From: Ophthalmolycus amberensis
Taxonomy: Eukaryota > Chordata > Actinopteri > Perciformes > Zoarcidae
Direction: 5' to 3'
DNA: 64,000 bases
Assembly: GCA_024529925.1 (NCBI GenBank)
Contig: JAFEUB010000314.1
Span: forward strand, 584,205 to 648,204
Both the position numbers and the translations under genes were made by a program. Each line of letters begins with the position of its first letter. Position 1 is the first letter of the stretch. The notes under the pieces were generated by a model, which was given only the letters and a program-made list of their open reading frames with translations, made no database searches and had not been told where the DNA came from. Shown one piece after another: positions 10,354-21,400 of this stretch.

Positions 10354-11480
10354 GGACACAAGGAATTAAGAGGGAGGGGAAAAGGAATTCGATTAAGCAG
10401 CCACCATTAAGTAGCCAATGAAGCTCTCTGCGCCCGCTTGCTTCGACTGCACATACACCATTAGTTGTTCAGGCCATGGCAGACTTAAAAGTACCCTGAC
10501 TCAAAGGTCATCTACCTCCATTGAGCAGAGCTAATATTAGATTAGCTCTGCAGCACTATGTGAGTAAAAAAAAGAAGAGAAGGCAGCCTGGGCAGATTGG
10601 AAAAGAAGAGATTATATTGACTCTTGGGTGGCCATTGTCTCTGCTCTGTTGAAACACAATTGAATTTACAGCGATGATTTGTTTTTAAGGGAACATTTGT
10701 TAGAAGATGTAACAATAAGGACTGAGGAGCGGTAAACCCAGCAAAACTGAGTTCAACTGCTATTATATTTGGCACAAACAGGAATGGCACATTGTGTGGT
10801 TGCATACAGACTATATTGTGGCTTCACTGTCATTTATCAAAGTAAAAGGCATCAAGGTGATGTAAAAAAGCTATCGTTAATAAAGTGTGTGTTTTCCCGT
10901 TATGACGACCAACTAAGTGGGCTTAGCTGCTTTATTTATTAACCACTAGTTATTGGGGATACATTTAGAAGCTGAAAAAATGAATTGGTATTTAATTTAA
11001 AGCTTAAAATAAGTGATACGGTAACAGAGGCAATGGAGGTAATACATTGTAAAGTGCTGATATTGGTGTCAGCGGGCATGGGCATGACAGAGACTAAATG
11101 AATGGCAACAACAACAAAGAGAGAAGAAGATAAAAGCGTAATAGAGAACGCCCTTGTTCCTCTCTGTTGGTGAAATTGCCCTCAAAATGATGCATCCTCT
11201 CGAGATGATTATGGGAAAGTGTTCCAAAGCGTCAGCAGTGAAAACACTTTAAGAGCATTCAGGTGAGGGTCAACAGATCGCTGTGTACAGAAACATTTCA
11301 GGGTTGAAACAATACACCCCAGCCTCGGTACAATAACACTTCTGGCAACGCACACACACACGCACACAAATACACAAATACAAACTTACACTGTTCCCTG
11401 CCCCAAGGTTGAAACTCTAAACCTAATCACTCAGTTTTCCTGCACTCCGCCGACCTAATCCCCTCACACGTTTCTTACTT
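10354..11480. other. unique, moderately AT-rich sequence
   Basis: No gene or recognisable repeat apart from short CA patches near 11350-11385. Confidence 0.6.
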
Positions 11481-11513
11481 GTGTGTGTGTGGGGGGGGGG
11501 GGGGGGGGGGGGG
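11481..11513. repeat. (GT)5 passing into G23
   Basis: A GT run ends at 11490 and is followed by 23 consecutive G (11491-11513), one of the longest G runs in the window. Confidence 0.96.
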
Positions 11514-12060
11514 TGTGCATGTTTGCAGATCAGCAGATGCCCTACCTTTGCAAAAACAACAGCAGCATGTGAATCTGTGTTCTTAAGTCATTTCTCCGTA
11601 GTTTTCTACCTGCCATTACTGTGTGAAGACGTTAGCGCTGTGGTGTGGTGAGGCATCAAAGGGAATGCTAGAGTGTGTTCTGAAATACTGCATGTGCTTC
11701 ATGTGTCTGTATAAGGTCTTCATCTGTGTGTATGCTGGCTGGAGTTGAGCACAGGCTTACCTGGGATGAAGCAATAATGTATATGTAAATAGAAAATGGT
11801 ATAAAAATTATTATTATCAAATCATTCAAATAAAAACATGTATAACCTATATACAAACAAAACGGAATATATCGTGGATAGGAAACAAAGAAAATACAAT
11901 ATAGATAAAGGAAAATAGTAATTAAAATATCACACTGTGCTTACCATAATTAACAAAAATATTAAAAGCATTGCCATCTTATTTAGAGTTGGCCCATTAC
12001 TCGGACTATATATTAAATATTCCCATTAAACAGATGTTTTTGTGTGGTATTATTACTCCT
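11514..12060. other. AT-rich unique sequence
   Basis: No gene. 11770-12030 is very AT-rich and lies immediately upstream of the promoter-like block. Confidence 0.6.
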
Positions 12061-12343
12061 TGTTGATTGGTCGGTTTGCCAATCAGAGGGGAAAGGTGAT
12101 GCAGGTGGGCGATCGTTTGAGGAAGCCATGCAGCTCCTGTCATCACGGTGGATGAAGAACTGAGAACAGCGGGCCGAAATAGATAATCTGCTAAAAGATA
12201 TGAATGTAAACGTGAAGAACACTCAACCTGAAACCAAAACTTCTGCTGTCGTGGAGGAAGATTCGGCCAAAAAAAACTGTGTCGCGTGCGTGTGACTAGC
12301 ATCCCTGCTGCTGAGGGTCTCTAGAATACAGCGCGTCTAAAGG
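12061..12343 (+). promoter_or_regulatory. candidate promoter and first exon
   Basis: An inverted CCAAT box (ATTGG, 12066-12070) and a direct one (CCAAT, 12079-12083) lie 8 bp apart in NF-Y-like context. About 260 bp downstream is an AGG/GTAAGT splice donor whose intron side is a perfect GTAAGT (cut after 12343). CpG density rises sharply from about 12262. Together these suggest transcription starting near 12.14-12.18 kb and a first exon ending at 12343 on the + strand. The start is not fixed by any TATA or initiator I can see. This is inference from motif arrangement, and no downstream exon was identified. Confidence 0.4.
12200..12295 (+). CDS. short unassigned ORF in the candidate first exon
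   Basis: A 31-codon frame (Met at 12200, TGA at 12293-12295) sits inside the candidate first exon. It stays open upstream back to a TGA at 12161-12163. The product is charged and Lys/Glu/Asp-rich, ending in a Cys-Val-Ala-Cys-Val tail. I recognise no domain. If the exon is real this is more likely an upstream ORF than the main coding sequence. Confidence 0.12.
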   Translation: MNVNVKNTQPETKTSAVVEEDSAKKNCVACV

Positions 12344-12585
12344 GTAAGTTAGCTGTTTCACGGCCATTATTGTGACTGCTTCTGTGTTTCTGGGTCATAT
12401 TACTGACTTGTGCTATGATGCCGTGCGCTGCGTTACGCATAGCGCGTGCTGAGCGCTGGTGGTTTTGCGGAGTGTTTCGCACTTGTTGCAGCGGATGTCC
12501 CCGTTTAGTGCTATTGCTCTCACTCTGCGCGCGCGGGCACACACGCGTTCTTTGCCCACGCGGCATCGCTCTTTCTCTCGCTCTC
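12262..12585. promoter_or_regulatory. small CpG-rich island
   Basis: I count roughly 28 CpG dinucleotides in about 320 bp, including GCGCGCGCGG near 12527 and ACGCG words near 12545 and 12559. The rest of the region is CpG-poor. It overlaps and follows the candidate first exon, as CpG islands do at promoters. Confidence 0.5.
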
Positions 12586-12589
12586 AAAC

Positions 12590-14106
12590 TGATACACACA
12601 GTGGACTGTGTGTTTAGGATATTACATAGTGTAGGTTCTCTGCTGAGGGATAATCATGCGCATGCTCGAGTTGTGTTGTGAGGCAGAGTTTAAATTGAAG
12701 ATTTGATTTTTTACTCTTTCAGATCTTTTAGGGTCCATGTGTTTGTCCATAATGCTTATCCGTCTCCTTCAGTGTCCAATTGCTGCTTTTGTATGGTTGT
12801 ATATTTGAAGTAGCCTATATGCCACTCAGAATCTTTACGTCCAGTAACACAGCCGTTCTGTGACCCAGCATTTGTATCATATGGTGTATAGGGCCTGGAT
12901 GGCCCCAGCCCCCCCGTCCCACTACCCTGTGTGGGTCTGTTCATTGTGTGTACAGTATGTGCACTCATGCCCTGGGAAGAGAGTTCAAAATTACCTTTTG
13001 TGTGAAATAGATACAATGCTTATTCACCGTTGATGCATCTATCCTGTCTTTGTGTGAACGGTGCAATGCATCGAAGGGCTCACTTGTAGGCAGCACATCT
13101 TAAAGTGTATATTTCTCTGTGCAGATGTAAGTATGCTTGAACGTACAGTGTGTATATGTGTGTGTATGTGTGCGTGTGGGTGGTTGTGCAATAGGTTTGG
13201 GCAGTCAGCAGGGGTCCCGCGAGGCTGATTAGTGGACCCTACCAACTGTCAATGAAAGAAGCAACCCTCTTTCTAATGCATAATAAAGTGAATGGGCTGT
13301 TACGTTACCGCAGTGTACAGACTACGCCTGTTGGCACATCGGCACTTTGGCACATTGTTTTGTACGTGTGTACGCGTGTGCGTGTGTGTAGCAGCCCTAC
13401 ATCAAATATCTGAGGAAAAGATGACGGAAACAGAGTGAGCGCTGACCAAACGCCAACATGAGTGTGTGTTTGTGTGGAAGAGAGAGGAAAGATTGAGTCG
13501 GACCTTTCATGTGTGCAATTGTGTCATTCTATTCTTTATGCACAAGCATGTGTGCATACAGGCCAATGCTTACGGGTGAGTGCGAATATCACACAGTAGA
13601 TGTGGAATTGTGCATTTAAAAGCTCTCTCATAACCATGTTTGCTCGCCTCCATTTGTTCGTGTGTGTGCGACTGCATGTGCGCGTGTCTGTGTATTGGCT
13701 CTGTGACTCCATCTACATTTTCCCAGTGTAATATCAGTGGCAGGGCCATAAGAAGTGCTTCATTCAGTGGTTGATACAGTAATCACAGCGAGGGAGAAGT
13801 AATAACCTTCCGCTATGCCGCTATTTAACGACTGTGGCCTTGACTTCACTATTGACTGCATTAGAGGCGTCGCATTCAGCTTGGTTACACACTTGCGCGT
13901 GTACACACAGTTCCAGCATGTATGGCCTTATGAGTGGTGCTGTGGAATGCATTGACTGGTTGCTTATTGTGCCGGCAGTTAGATATATATATTTTTAAAA
14001 AGTATAAAAAAAAGCCCAGTTGCTCTGAAACGTTAAACAGCTGCCTGTCTTACTTTTCCTCGACAGGGACCACAGTGAAGGACGAACGAGGATGCGTGTA
14101 ATCCAT
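12590..14106. other. unique sequence with TG-rich words
   Basis: No gene. Many short TGTG/GTGCG words (13140-13180, 13370-13390, 13660-13700) occur without a long perfect array. Confidence 0.6.
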
Positions 14107-14148
14107 CCCCCCCCCCCCCCCTCTCTCCCTCCCTCCCTCCCTCCCCCC
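14107..14148. repeat. C15 plus (CTCC)n
   Basis: Fifteen C (14107-14121) are followed by CTCTCT and tandem CTCC. Confidence 0.93.
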
Positions 14149-15311
14149 TCAGTCTCTGTCACAGCATCGTGTCTTTCTTTCTAAGTCCCTTCAGAATGAT
14201 TGAATATTTACTCTCATTTAACGTTGCTGTCCAAAAGACATTGGGCAACAGAGACCCACATTATACACAAATTCACAAACACTCTCACTCACAGCCTAGT
14301 CTACCCATTTAATTAAGCACTCTATGAATAATTCAGTTTGAGCCTCTGGGCAGAAGATAATTATAACGATCAGGATAATAATGTTTATTTTGCTTTTCAT
14401 TGTATTAAGACATCAATATCTCTGCGGTGCAGTGAGGACAGTTTGCAGCTACACGGCTAATGCGCCACCTCCAATATCCGAACGGCAGCGTGCGTGTGTG
14501 TGGTGTGTGTGTGTTGCAAAGGGTGGTTCTTAAAAGTGCGTGTGGAAAGGAAAGTTATAAAGTTTTAGAATTGGCCGCCTTCATGATGCCAGGCAGAGTC
14601 TGTTTTCTAAACTGTATATATATATATATTTTTTACATCAACTCTTTGATGATAATCCCAAAGTTCTCCGGTTCAGTCCCGGCACTGCGACTGTGTCCTT
14701 GAACAGTGTGACTGCTCTCGTTCCCAGTAGAAATATCGGTGTACTCGTAATCCTCCATCTAGTAGATCAATGCTACATAATGTGATTACAGTGCTCACTG
14801 GGCACAGCAGCTGCTCTCCATCCTATGTGGCCTCTATCAAGTTGTGATTAGTCGATGATTGTCTATTCTTTGGCGGGCATATGGAATCAGCAGTCTATTC
14901 GCTGTTACTGTATAGTCATTGATTAACCCCCGGCAACAGATGCAGGAACAGTGATTGTGCTGTATTGTTGGTCGGCACCCGGCGTATTGTATCACACTGG
15001 GAAGTCTTTTCCAAATGGCTGCAATTTGCTATTCTCTCTGAAGATTATTGCTAAATCTTTTCTGCAGCCGAGAGGTTGGAGAAATGATATGACACGGAAA
15101 CTGAGTCATGAGCTAAATGTTGATCCTGTGACGTGTTTGTAATGTGCTGTAGTCTTGTGTAAACTGCGTAGTTCATTATTCTGCGTCATGGCTCATTTAT
15201 TGCAGGTTTTTAAAGTAGCAATTATTGTTTAGATTTTCTGTCACCATTCTAGTTCTCTTATCCATCCTGTTCTTCCAACCATACCCATTCCTTTCCATCA
15301 TCAACCACAAA
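14149..15311. other. unique sequence, possible conserved non-coding block
   Basis: A (TA)n patch lies at 14614-14629. 14750-15150 is repeat-free, AT-balanced sequence with words such as GATTAGTCGATGATTG and TGATTACAGTG that are typical of developmental non-coding elements. No gene is recognised. Conservation cannot be tested here. Confidence 0.3.
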
Positions 15312-15335
15312 AACACACACACACGCACGCACGCA

Positions 15336-15377
<42 letters not shown>
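15312..15377. repeat. (AC)n microsatellite, compound
   Basis: AC repeats with a CACGCACGCACGCACC interruption near 15323-15338, then a pure CA run. Confidence 0.95.
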
Positions 15378-15380
<3 letters not shown>

Positions 15381-15440
15381 GCATCTATTCTATTAGGCCT
15401 GAGATCCTTAAACTCTTCCATTGATCCGTCTCTCTGTCAA

Positions 15441-15456
15441 CCCCCCCCCCCCCCCC
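15441..15456. repeat. C16 homopolymer
   Basis: Sixteen consecutive C. Confidence 0.96.
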
Positions 15457-15857
15457 AAAGCTCCAGGGCTTTTGTCCAGACACCCAGCCTCTGAGAGACC
15501 TGGCCCAGTGAAGGCCTCTCCCTGTGGGCTTCAGCAGCAGGGAGAAGTCCATCTGCAGAGCTGGACCTGCTGGAGTTAACCCATCAGTCACTGGCGCTGA
15601 TGGATAACCCAGACAGACAGGGGGGGTTGTTGGGGTACATGTACCCACATACACAAACAGAAACACACAGAAACAAACTGAACAACAGATTGACAGACTG
15701 ACTGCGTGTGTGTGTTCGTGCGTGTGGCGTACACATCTAAGAAACTTGAGAAACTTAAAAGTGGCTCTTGTGTCCCCCTCAGTGTCCGCCTCATTTGATT
15801 CGTGGCCTGAAGGGGCCACCGGATCAATAACTTACTCGGGTTGCCCCTTACAGCTTT

Positions 15858-15898
15858 ACACACACACTCACACACACACACACACACACGCACACACA
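15858..15898. repeat. (CA)n microsatellite
   Basis: CA run with single T and G interruptions. Confidence 0.94.
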
Positions 15899-16269
15899 TG
15901 CACAGAGCTCTGCCGCAGTTCATTTAGGCCAAGCCGTCAATCACCAAAATGTGGACAGGTCCACTCTGTCCCAGCCTATCTAGGACGCTGGAGGGGGCTT
16001 ATGTTCGTGTATGTGTGTGTGTGTGCGTGTTTATGCTGGATGAGATATTATGTGTCTGCTTAGTCCCATCTGTTTTGTGCATATGTGTGCGTGCGTGAGT
16101 ACCAATTAGTTCATGTTCCTTGTTATCCCTGCCAGTAATGGCACGCCAGTATGAGCAGGTGGGTCGATGTCAATAATCCTGAAGTCAGACTTTAATTCTC
16201 ATTCAACTAAACACAACAACTTAAGAAACATACTTCTTTTACTTGAGGGTCACCTACTGGGAGATCATT

Positions 16270-16271
<2 letters not shown>

Positions 16272-16304
<33 letters not shown>
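16272..16304. repeat. (AC)16 microsatellite
   Basis: Uninterrupted 33-bp run. Confidence 0.96.
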
Positions 16305-16306
<2 letters not shown>

Positions 16307-17120
16307 CTGGATGATGTCACCTCCCAGTATGACCACAATCCCCCACCACTGAATATTTGGTTAACTGCTGTGCTCAAGGGCACGTTGACATTAATTGTGG
16401 TGGGAGGTTAAAGCATTTTATCATCCAATATTTCCCATGTGGTCCAGTAATTGGAACGGTTTGAACAAAAGAACCATTAGGTGACCTCCTGCAGCTTTGT
16501 GAAGTGGATCAGAGACATTAAATGATGAAAACAGCACCTTTGTACATGTTGATTACCTAAATAAACACAACAAAGGCTCATGTTTTAAACATCCCATTTG
16601 TGATTTGTCCACTTTTGAGGCAATTTGAGAGCACAAAGTAGAATGTTTTAACATCAATAAATCCTGGAACCAAGTTAAGTTGTGCACCGCCAGGCAGAGA
16701 AGGCCCGTCACAGGGGGTCAGCACTCGGTCCTAGTGGTCGTTTCGGTGGCCATTGTGATCCACTTGTCCAAGCTGAATGGAAACGGTGTTCGACAAACTG
16801 CCTGTCCACCCACGGGCGTCCTTCACAGAGAACCTTGTTGACGCCACCGCATTGCTACCCACTCAATACAACACACACACACACACACACACTGTCGCCT
16901 TCCCTGGGGTGCTTTTCGGCCACCGAAGATTAGCTTTCCGCCCACGCCGCTGTCACACACATGTGGCTCCGCCCCTCCGCTCTGCCCTCCCACACACACA
17001 GTCATTGGCCGCCCACACGTGCCAGTTAACCTTCTAATGAGGCGGCATGGGTCGTGTCGTGTTCCGCTGCCCCCTCGGGGCCGGCCGACCTGTCTGCGCG
17101 TCAGTTTTATTCCCGCCCAC
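16305..17120. other. unique sequence, GC-rich in the second half
   Basis: No gene. 16680-17110 is GC-richer with scattered CpGs. It contains the (CA)n run at 16869-16892 and GC-rich words near 17040-17110, but lacks a splice signal or a recognisable coding frame. Confidence 0.5.
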
Positions 17121-17195
17121 GCTGACTGCCTGATGGACTGCCTCGCCTAATTGACTGACTGAATTACCGACTGACCGTCTGGATGACTGACTGGA
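17121..17195. repeat. degenerate (GACT)n tract
   Basis: Repeated GACTGACT / GACTG words separated by diverged units, an old tetranucleotide repeat. Confidence 0.6.
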
Positions 17196-17199
17196 TAAA

Positions 17200-18263
17200 C
17201 ATGTAGCATGCTGGGATGGCGTGGGAACTTGAAGCGCATGCCTGTGGGTGTAGACCGGAGCGCGAAGGGATGGCTGTAGCGTGGCCAGAGCGAAGAATCC
17301 TAGAAATATACTTTTAATATTCCTATATGGACTCATGGTATGGTGTAATTATTGCCGAGTAGTGGCTTTTGCTCCCCACATACCGATTGCAGTCGTTCTG
17401 GTGTTTTCCAATCTCTCTTTTATGGCTCCTCGACATCTCTACAGGTCCAGTTTTACTGCAGGACTAAAGAGTCGTAAATGACTACACTCATTAGACTATT
17501 TCTAAAATTCATTCCGCTCAATTTGAAAAGCACTTTCTTGTTGTTTGCTTCAGAAAATTAATAATAATATAATAAAAAATATTCATTCTTCATGTCAATA
17601 AAGCCGATGTAGCGCATTGTTCAATGGATGTAAATGTTATGAGACCCAAAGCTGTGGGTTTTACTCTGGTCTACATTCACCTGTAGGAAGTCTTGATGGT
17701 GGACACACTATCAGCAGCACCATAATAGATCAGTTTAGGAGAAACAGTTCATTCAATAAATTTTCCTCACATTAAACATGTTGCACACCTCCTGTCCCCC
17801 CCCCCCCACTGTCAGAATAATGGCTGGGAGTGCTCAGGCTTAGCTGTAACAATTAAAACCAAATGGAAGTGTGTTGTTTTCCTATACGCAGAACTGATGG
17901 ACAGTTATTTTAGCACCAATTGGTATTCAGCACCTGTCTTGCGACCCTCTTTTGAGCGAGTGTACGGTGTCATGTGCTTCTGTATGTGTGCGACTCGTGC
18001 CAGTCCCCGGGTGATGATCATCTATTGTGAGCGTGGCAGCAGCCCGAACACTTGACTGCACAACTGTTAATTTCTCTCTCGGTGCATCAATTAATAGTTC
18101 ATAAATAAGCGAATAAATTAAAGAATGGATGGGAGGAGAGAGAGAGAGGGAGGGAGGGAGGAGAGGAATGGGGGCAGGAAAAAGTTTCTCATCAGAAAAA
18201 TTTAATTTCTCACTCCGACACCCACGAGAACGGGGGGAGGGAGGCTCGGGTGGCGGGTAATGG

Positions 18264-18264
<1 letters not shown>
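17200..18264. other. unique non-coding sequence
   Basis: No gene. C12 at 17796-17807. AT-rich word cluster near 18060-18125. GA-rich at 18130-18175. Confidence 0.6.

Positions 18265-18292
<28 letters not shown>
18265..18292. repeat. (TG)14 microsatellite
   Basis: Uninterrupted 28-bp run. Confidence 0.96.
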
Positions 18293-18294
<2 letters not shown>

Positions 18295-18682
18295 AAAGTG
18301 ATTCATTTTCAGCCTTTCTATCACAGCACTCTGAGAGCTGACATGCTGGCATGTTTTTTTTTTGCGTTTTCCCCCGATATCCACATGCGACAAACATCTG
18401 TGCCTATTACTGAACTCACACACGACCAAGAGGCCCGACAGAGTTGGTGTTTATCATGCCGAGCCATGATGCACCAAGGCACCGGTACAGTTTGAACTCG
18501 GTTTGCTGAAGCATCGACCACAGTAACTAGATAACTCCTCCGTCTCAATCTCAGAGACATCAGGAGAATGTCGAGCAAGAGCAGTTTGTTAGATGTGGAG
18601 ATGAAAGGTGGAGCCCGGTGCTCGTCTGTCTAATGTCCCGGTGGAAGCAGTCAATTTGCTGATTGTGCCATAAAAACAGGGA

Positions 18683-18721
18683 ACACACACACACACACAC
18701 ACGCACACACACACACACACA
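18683..18721. repeat. (AC)n microsatellite
   Basis: AC run with one ACGC interruption. Confidence 0.95.
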
Positions 18722-19966
18722 GGAGAAGTGTTATTTCCGTCTGAAATATCATAGTTAATCCTTACGGCAAATACAATTCACCTGTAATCGCTCCATTAAA
18801 TGCTGTTTTTTGCTGTCAAATCAGAAAGCCATATTTTGGCAGTGCAGTAACGCAGACCTCCAGGGGGAAGAGACACTGTTGAAATGAAGTTGTTGTTCCC
18901 TGTTATTTTCCACGGCATGCTCGTTGATGAAATGCATCTCTGAATGCCTTGTATATCATAGAAGTATCGTACAAATGACGTGAGGTGAATGAGCTTCTCG
19001 TGCAGCCGACAGGTTCAACGCTGTAGCAGCCGCTTGAGAGTAAAAGCAGTTAGCAGCAGCAGCACAGACGTGTATGGAGATTGATGTGTTAAATATAACT
19101 CTGTGATTTGGGAACGCGCGTATACCGAAGGTGTTTATTGGCCCTGATCAAAGAGATGAGCTGATGAACAGCTGATTTCCCTTGATCGCCCACGTCAGCC
19201 AACGGTGAGCTCATGCGAGTGGCCGCCCGCTATCGACCTCGTGTTCCCGTCTGAAGCTAATTATAATACAAAGACGTCTAACTATAGAAAAGTGAACTTG
19301 AAGTCCCCCATGAATCCCTTTTTGTGTTCTTGTTTATCCCAGCGAGATTTACTGTGGACCGTTAGAACTGAAAGCATTGGATGTGGTGAGCTGAACTTTG
19401 ACATGTTATTGTTAACATGACATCATACATCATAGAGTTGCAGGAGAGGTTGTTTAGATTTGTACAGTAGCTTCAGAGTAGTTGCACAAGGTTATTACAG
19501 CTTGTTGTCTCTCTATGATAAAGGAAAAGAAATGGCTGACATTTGTGTTTAACATTGACTTTGTTGAATAAATCTTCTTATGTATTATTAAATCCTTTTT
19601 TTTTTTTTGTAAGCCCCTCTGGATAAAAAGATGCACGAACCACACCAAACCTTTTGTAAAATGTTTTATTCAATAACAAATAGCCGAACAATACAACCAA
19701 TACTGTGCAATAACAGAATCCTTACATATGAGCACCTTTTAATTCAACCGAAAGAGACGTTTTGCGGCGCAAACCCGTCCGTCTTAGCCCGACCGCCACA
19801 TCATGTCTCTGCATCAACATCTAGCATCAGACGGGAGTCTGTTGGCTTACAGCAACGGGACATTTGATCAGCTGCGTAATCACGAAGTAATGTGCAAGTG
19901 TCCGCAATGTGCGATAATGTTTGTGGTTGAGAAAATGTAATGTGCAAGAACTGATTTCCCCCGCTA
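18722..19966. other. unique sequence, no gene recognised
   Basis: Ordinary unique sequence. A 12-bp word GTAATGTGCAAG occurs twice about 50 bp apart (near 19887 and 19937). Poly-T at 19598-19608. Confidence 0.5.
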
Positions 19967-20077
19967 GCCATTAGTGTTTCCAATAAAGCGCGGATTGGCC
20001 CAGTGCAGATACTTGGCCAGCCATTTGGGCTTAAGGATGACTCCGTTGGGTTGGAACGTGGCCGCGCTGGTGAGCAG
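19967..20077 (-). other. minus-strand open stretch with protein-like composition
   Basis: Thirty-seven codons are open between in-frame TAG codons (20078-20080 and 19964-19966) on the minus strand, with no internal Met start. The translation is unusually balanced, with a Lys-Pro-Lys-Trp-Leu core and Trp-Ala-Asn-Pro, and no low-complexity sequence. A CACCAG acceptor-like AG precedes the frame. I do not recognise the protein. It may be a terminal-exon fragment, a decayed pseudogene, or chance. Confidence 0.12.
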
Positions 20078-20337
20078 CTATGTTGTTTTGTTTGTTTTGA
20101 TCCACCCCTCAGCGCAGCATGCTGTTTGGAAGACTTTTCCCAGGATTACACAAAAAGCAGTTTACTACACACGCTGGATTCCGACCAAAGACTGCTGAGA
20201 GGCGAGGCCGGCTGAGGTCTGCTCGAGACTACTCTGATTCAATTATTTATTTTGGCGCCCTGCTTTTGGATGTAGGTCCTCGCGCCTGAGTGGAGCCCTG
20301 CGACGCCTCTTTGACTTTTCATTGTCCTGAACCAAAA

Positions 20338-20424
20338 ATGGCGGTGTGCTTGGTGGAAAAGAAAAGACGAATCAGCAGAGACACACGAGAGAAGCTGGAT
20401 TATCCAGAAAAAGACCAGAAATAG
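20338..20424 (+). CDS. 28-aa small ORF with good start context
   Basis: ATG at 20338 has A at -3 and G at +4 (AAAATGGCG) and opens 28 codons of a highly charged peptide (Lys/Arg/Asp/Glu-rich, Cys at position 4). It follows a CpG-bearing stretch at 20275-20315. I see no homology. A chance ORF is the default explanation. Confidence 0.08.
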   Translation: MAVCLVEKKRRISRDTREKLDYPEKDQK

Positions 20425-20689
20425 TATTTTTTTATGGATGTTTTGCAGCCATGCAACACAGTGCTATCTTCTTATTTATTTTTTTTCCTTTATTGTTTCC
20501 AAACTTTTCCTCAGTGTGATTGTCCTTGAAGAGAGCAACCGATAACAGACGCTGCCGAGATCCTTCCTGTAAAAGTGTTTTTAATTATTAATGCTGGCCC
20601 TCCGTACTGGCAGAACTCCAGGCTGCCCGTGGACGGCCACCACATCTCACACACTCACTGCCATGAGTTATTCTCACAGAACATGCTCA

Positions 20690-20710
20690 CACTCTCTCTC
20701 TCTCTCTCTC
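20690..20710. repeat. (CT)n run
   Basis: CT run followed by CGCGCG. Confidence 0.9.
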
Positions 20711-21139
20711 GCGCGCACAAACACATGCTTGTACACAAGCGCGACGCAAAACACAGGCCATTTGAAGCATTTATCATGTAGGTAGACACGTACAGTACTT
20801 ATGCAAGAATGTACATTAAAAAACCTCCACGCAGAAATGCAAGCGTGCACTTCCACGTTCCGTCTGTGTGTTATCCGACACATCACACACACGTACACAC
20901 ACTTTTAACGGACGCACAATGGATCCCCGAGCACACACGGGGCCATTTGCAGTATTTCTTGCATTCAGTGTGTTCCGTCCAGCTGTCAGCGGGCTGTCAG
21001 TGGGCTCAGTTGCCAGGCAAACGGCCCCCGCCTCCTCCCCATCATAAAATATGCCTTTAAAATGTCACTCTCTCCCCAAAGAGCAAAAGCAGAGGCAACA
21101 AATCGATTCACATTCGTTGTTCGATTGACTTTGGCTTGA
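20711..21139. other. CA-rich unique sequence
   Basis: No gene. A near X-box GTTGCCAGGCAAAC lies near 21010-21023. Confidence 0.5.
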
Positions 21140-21400
21140 ACTCAGCTCCCGGTCTCCCTTTGTCTCACCCGTGTTCGTTATTTCTTTCCATCTTTTCTTT
21201 CCTCTGTTGCTTTTTCTACATTTTTACCTTCTGTCCCGCCTCTGGTCCTCCCTTTGCCCCCCCCCCCCCTCCTCATCACCTGCTTTTTTTTCATTTCGCT
21301 TCCCGTTTCACAGGTTCACAGCTCCTCTGCTGCTCCTTCCTCCCACTCACTTCTTTCTCACCTCGTCTCTCTTTTCTCCCCCAGCTAATCTAAGCGAATG
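21140..21400. other. pyrimidine-rich stretch
   Basis: CT-dominated + strand with C13 at 21257-21269. Open frames are Pro/Ser/Phe/Leu-rich and not credible. Confidence 0.75.

Noticed and set aside
14668..14700. GGTTCAGTCCCGGCACT followed by GTGTCCTTGAAC, a SINE/tRNA-like phrase
   Set aside because: Too short and diverged to delimit a tRNA-derived SINE. The upstream A-box region is AT simple sequence.
17927..17947. TTCAGCACC, left half of a REST/NRSF site
   Set aside because: The right half (GGACAGCGCC-like) is absent at any permitted spacing.
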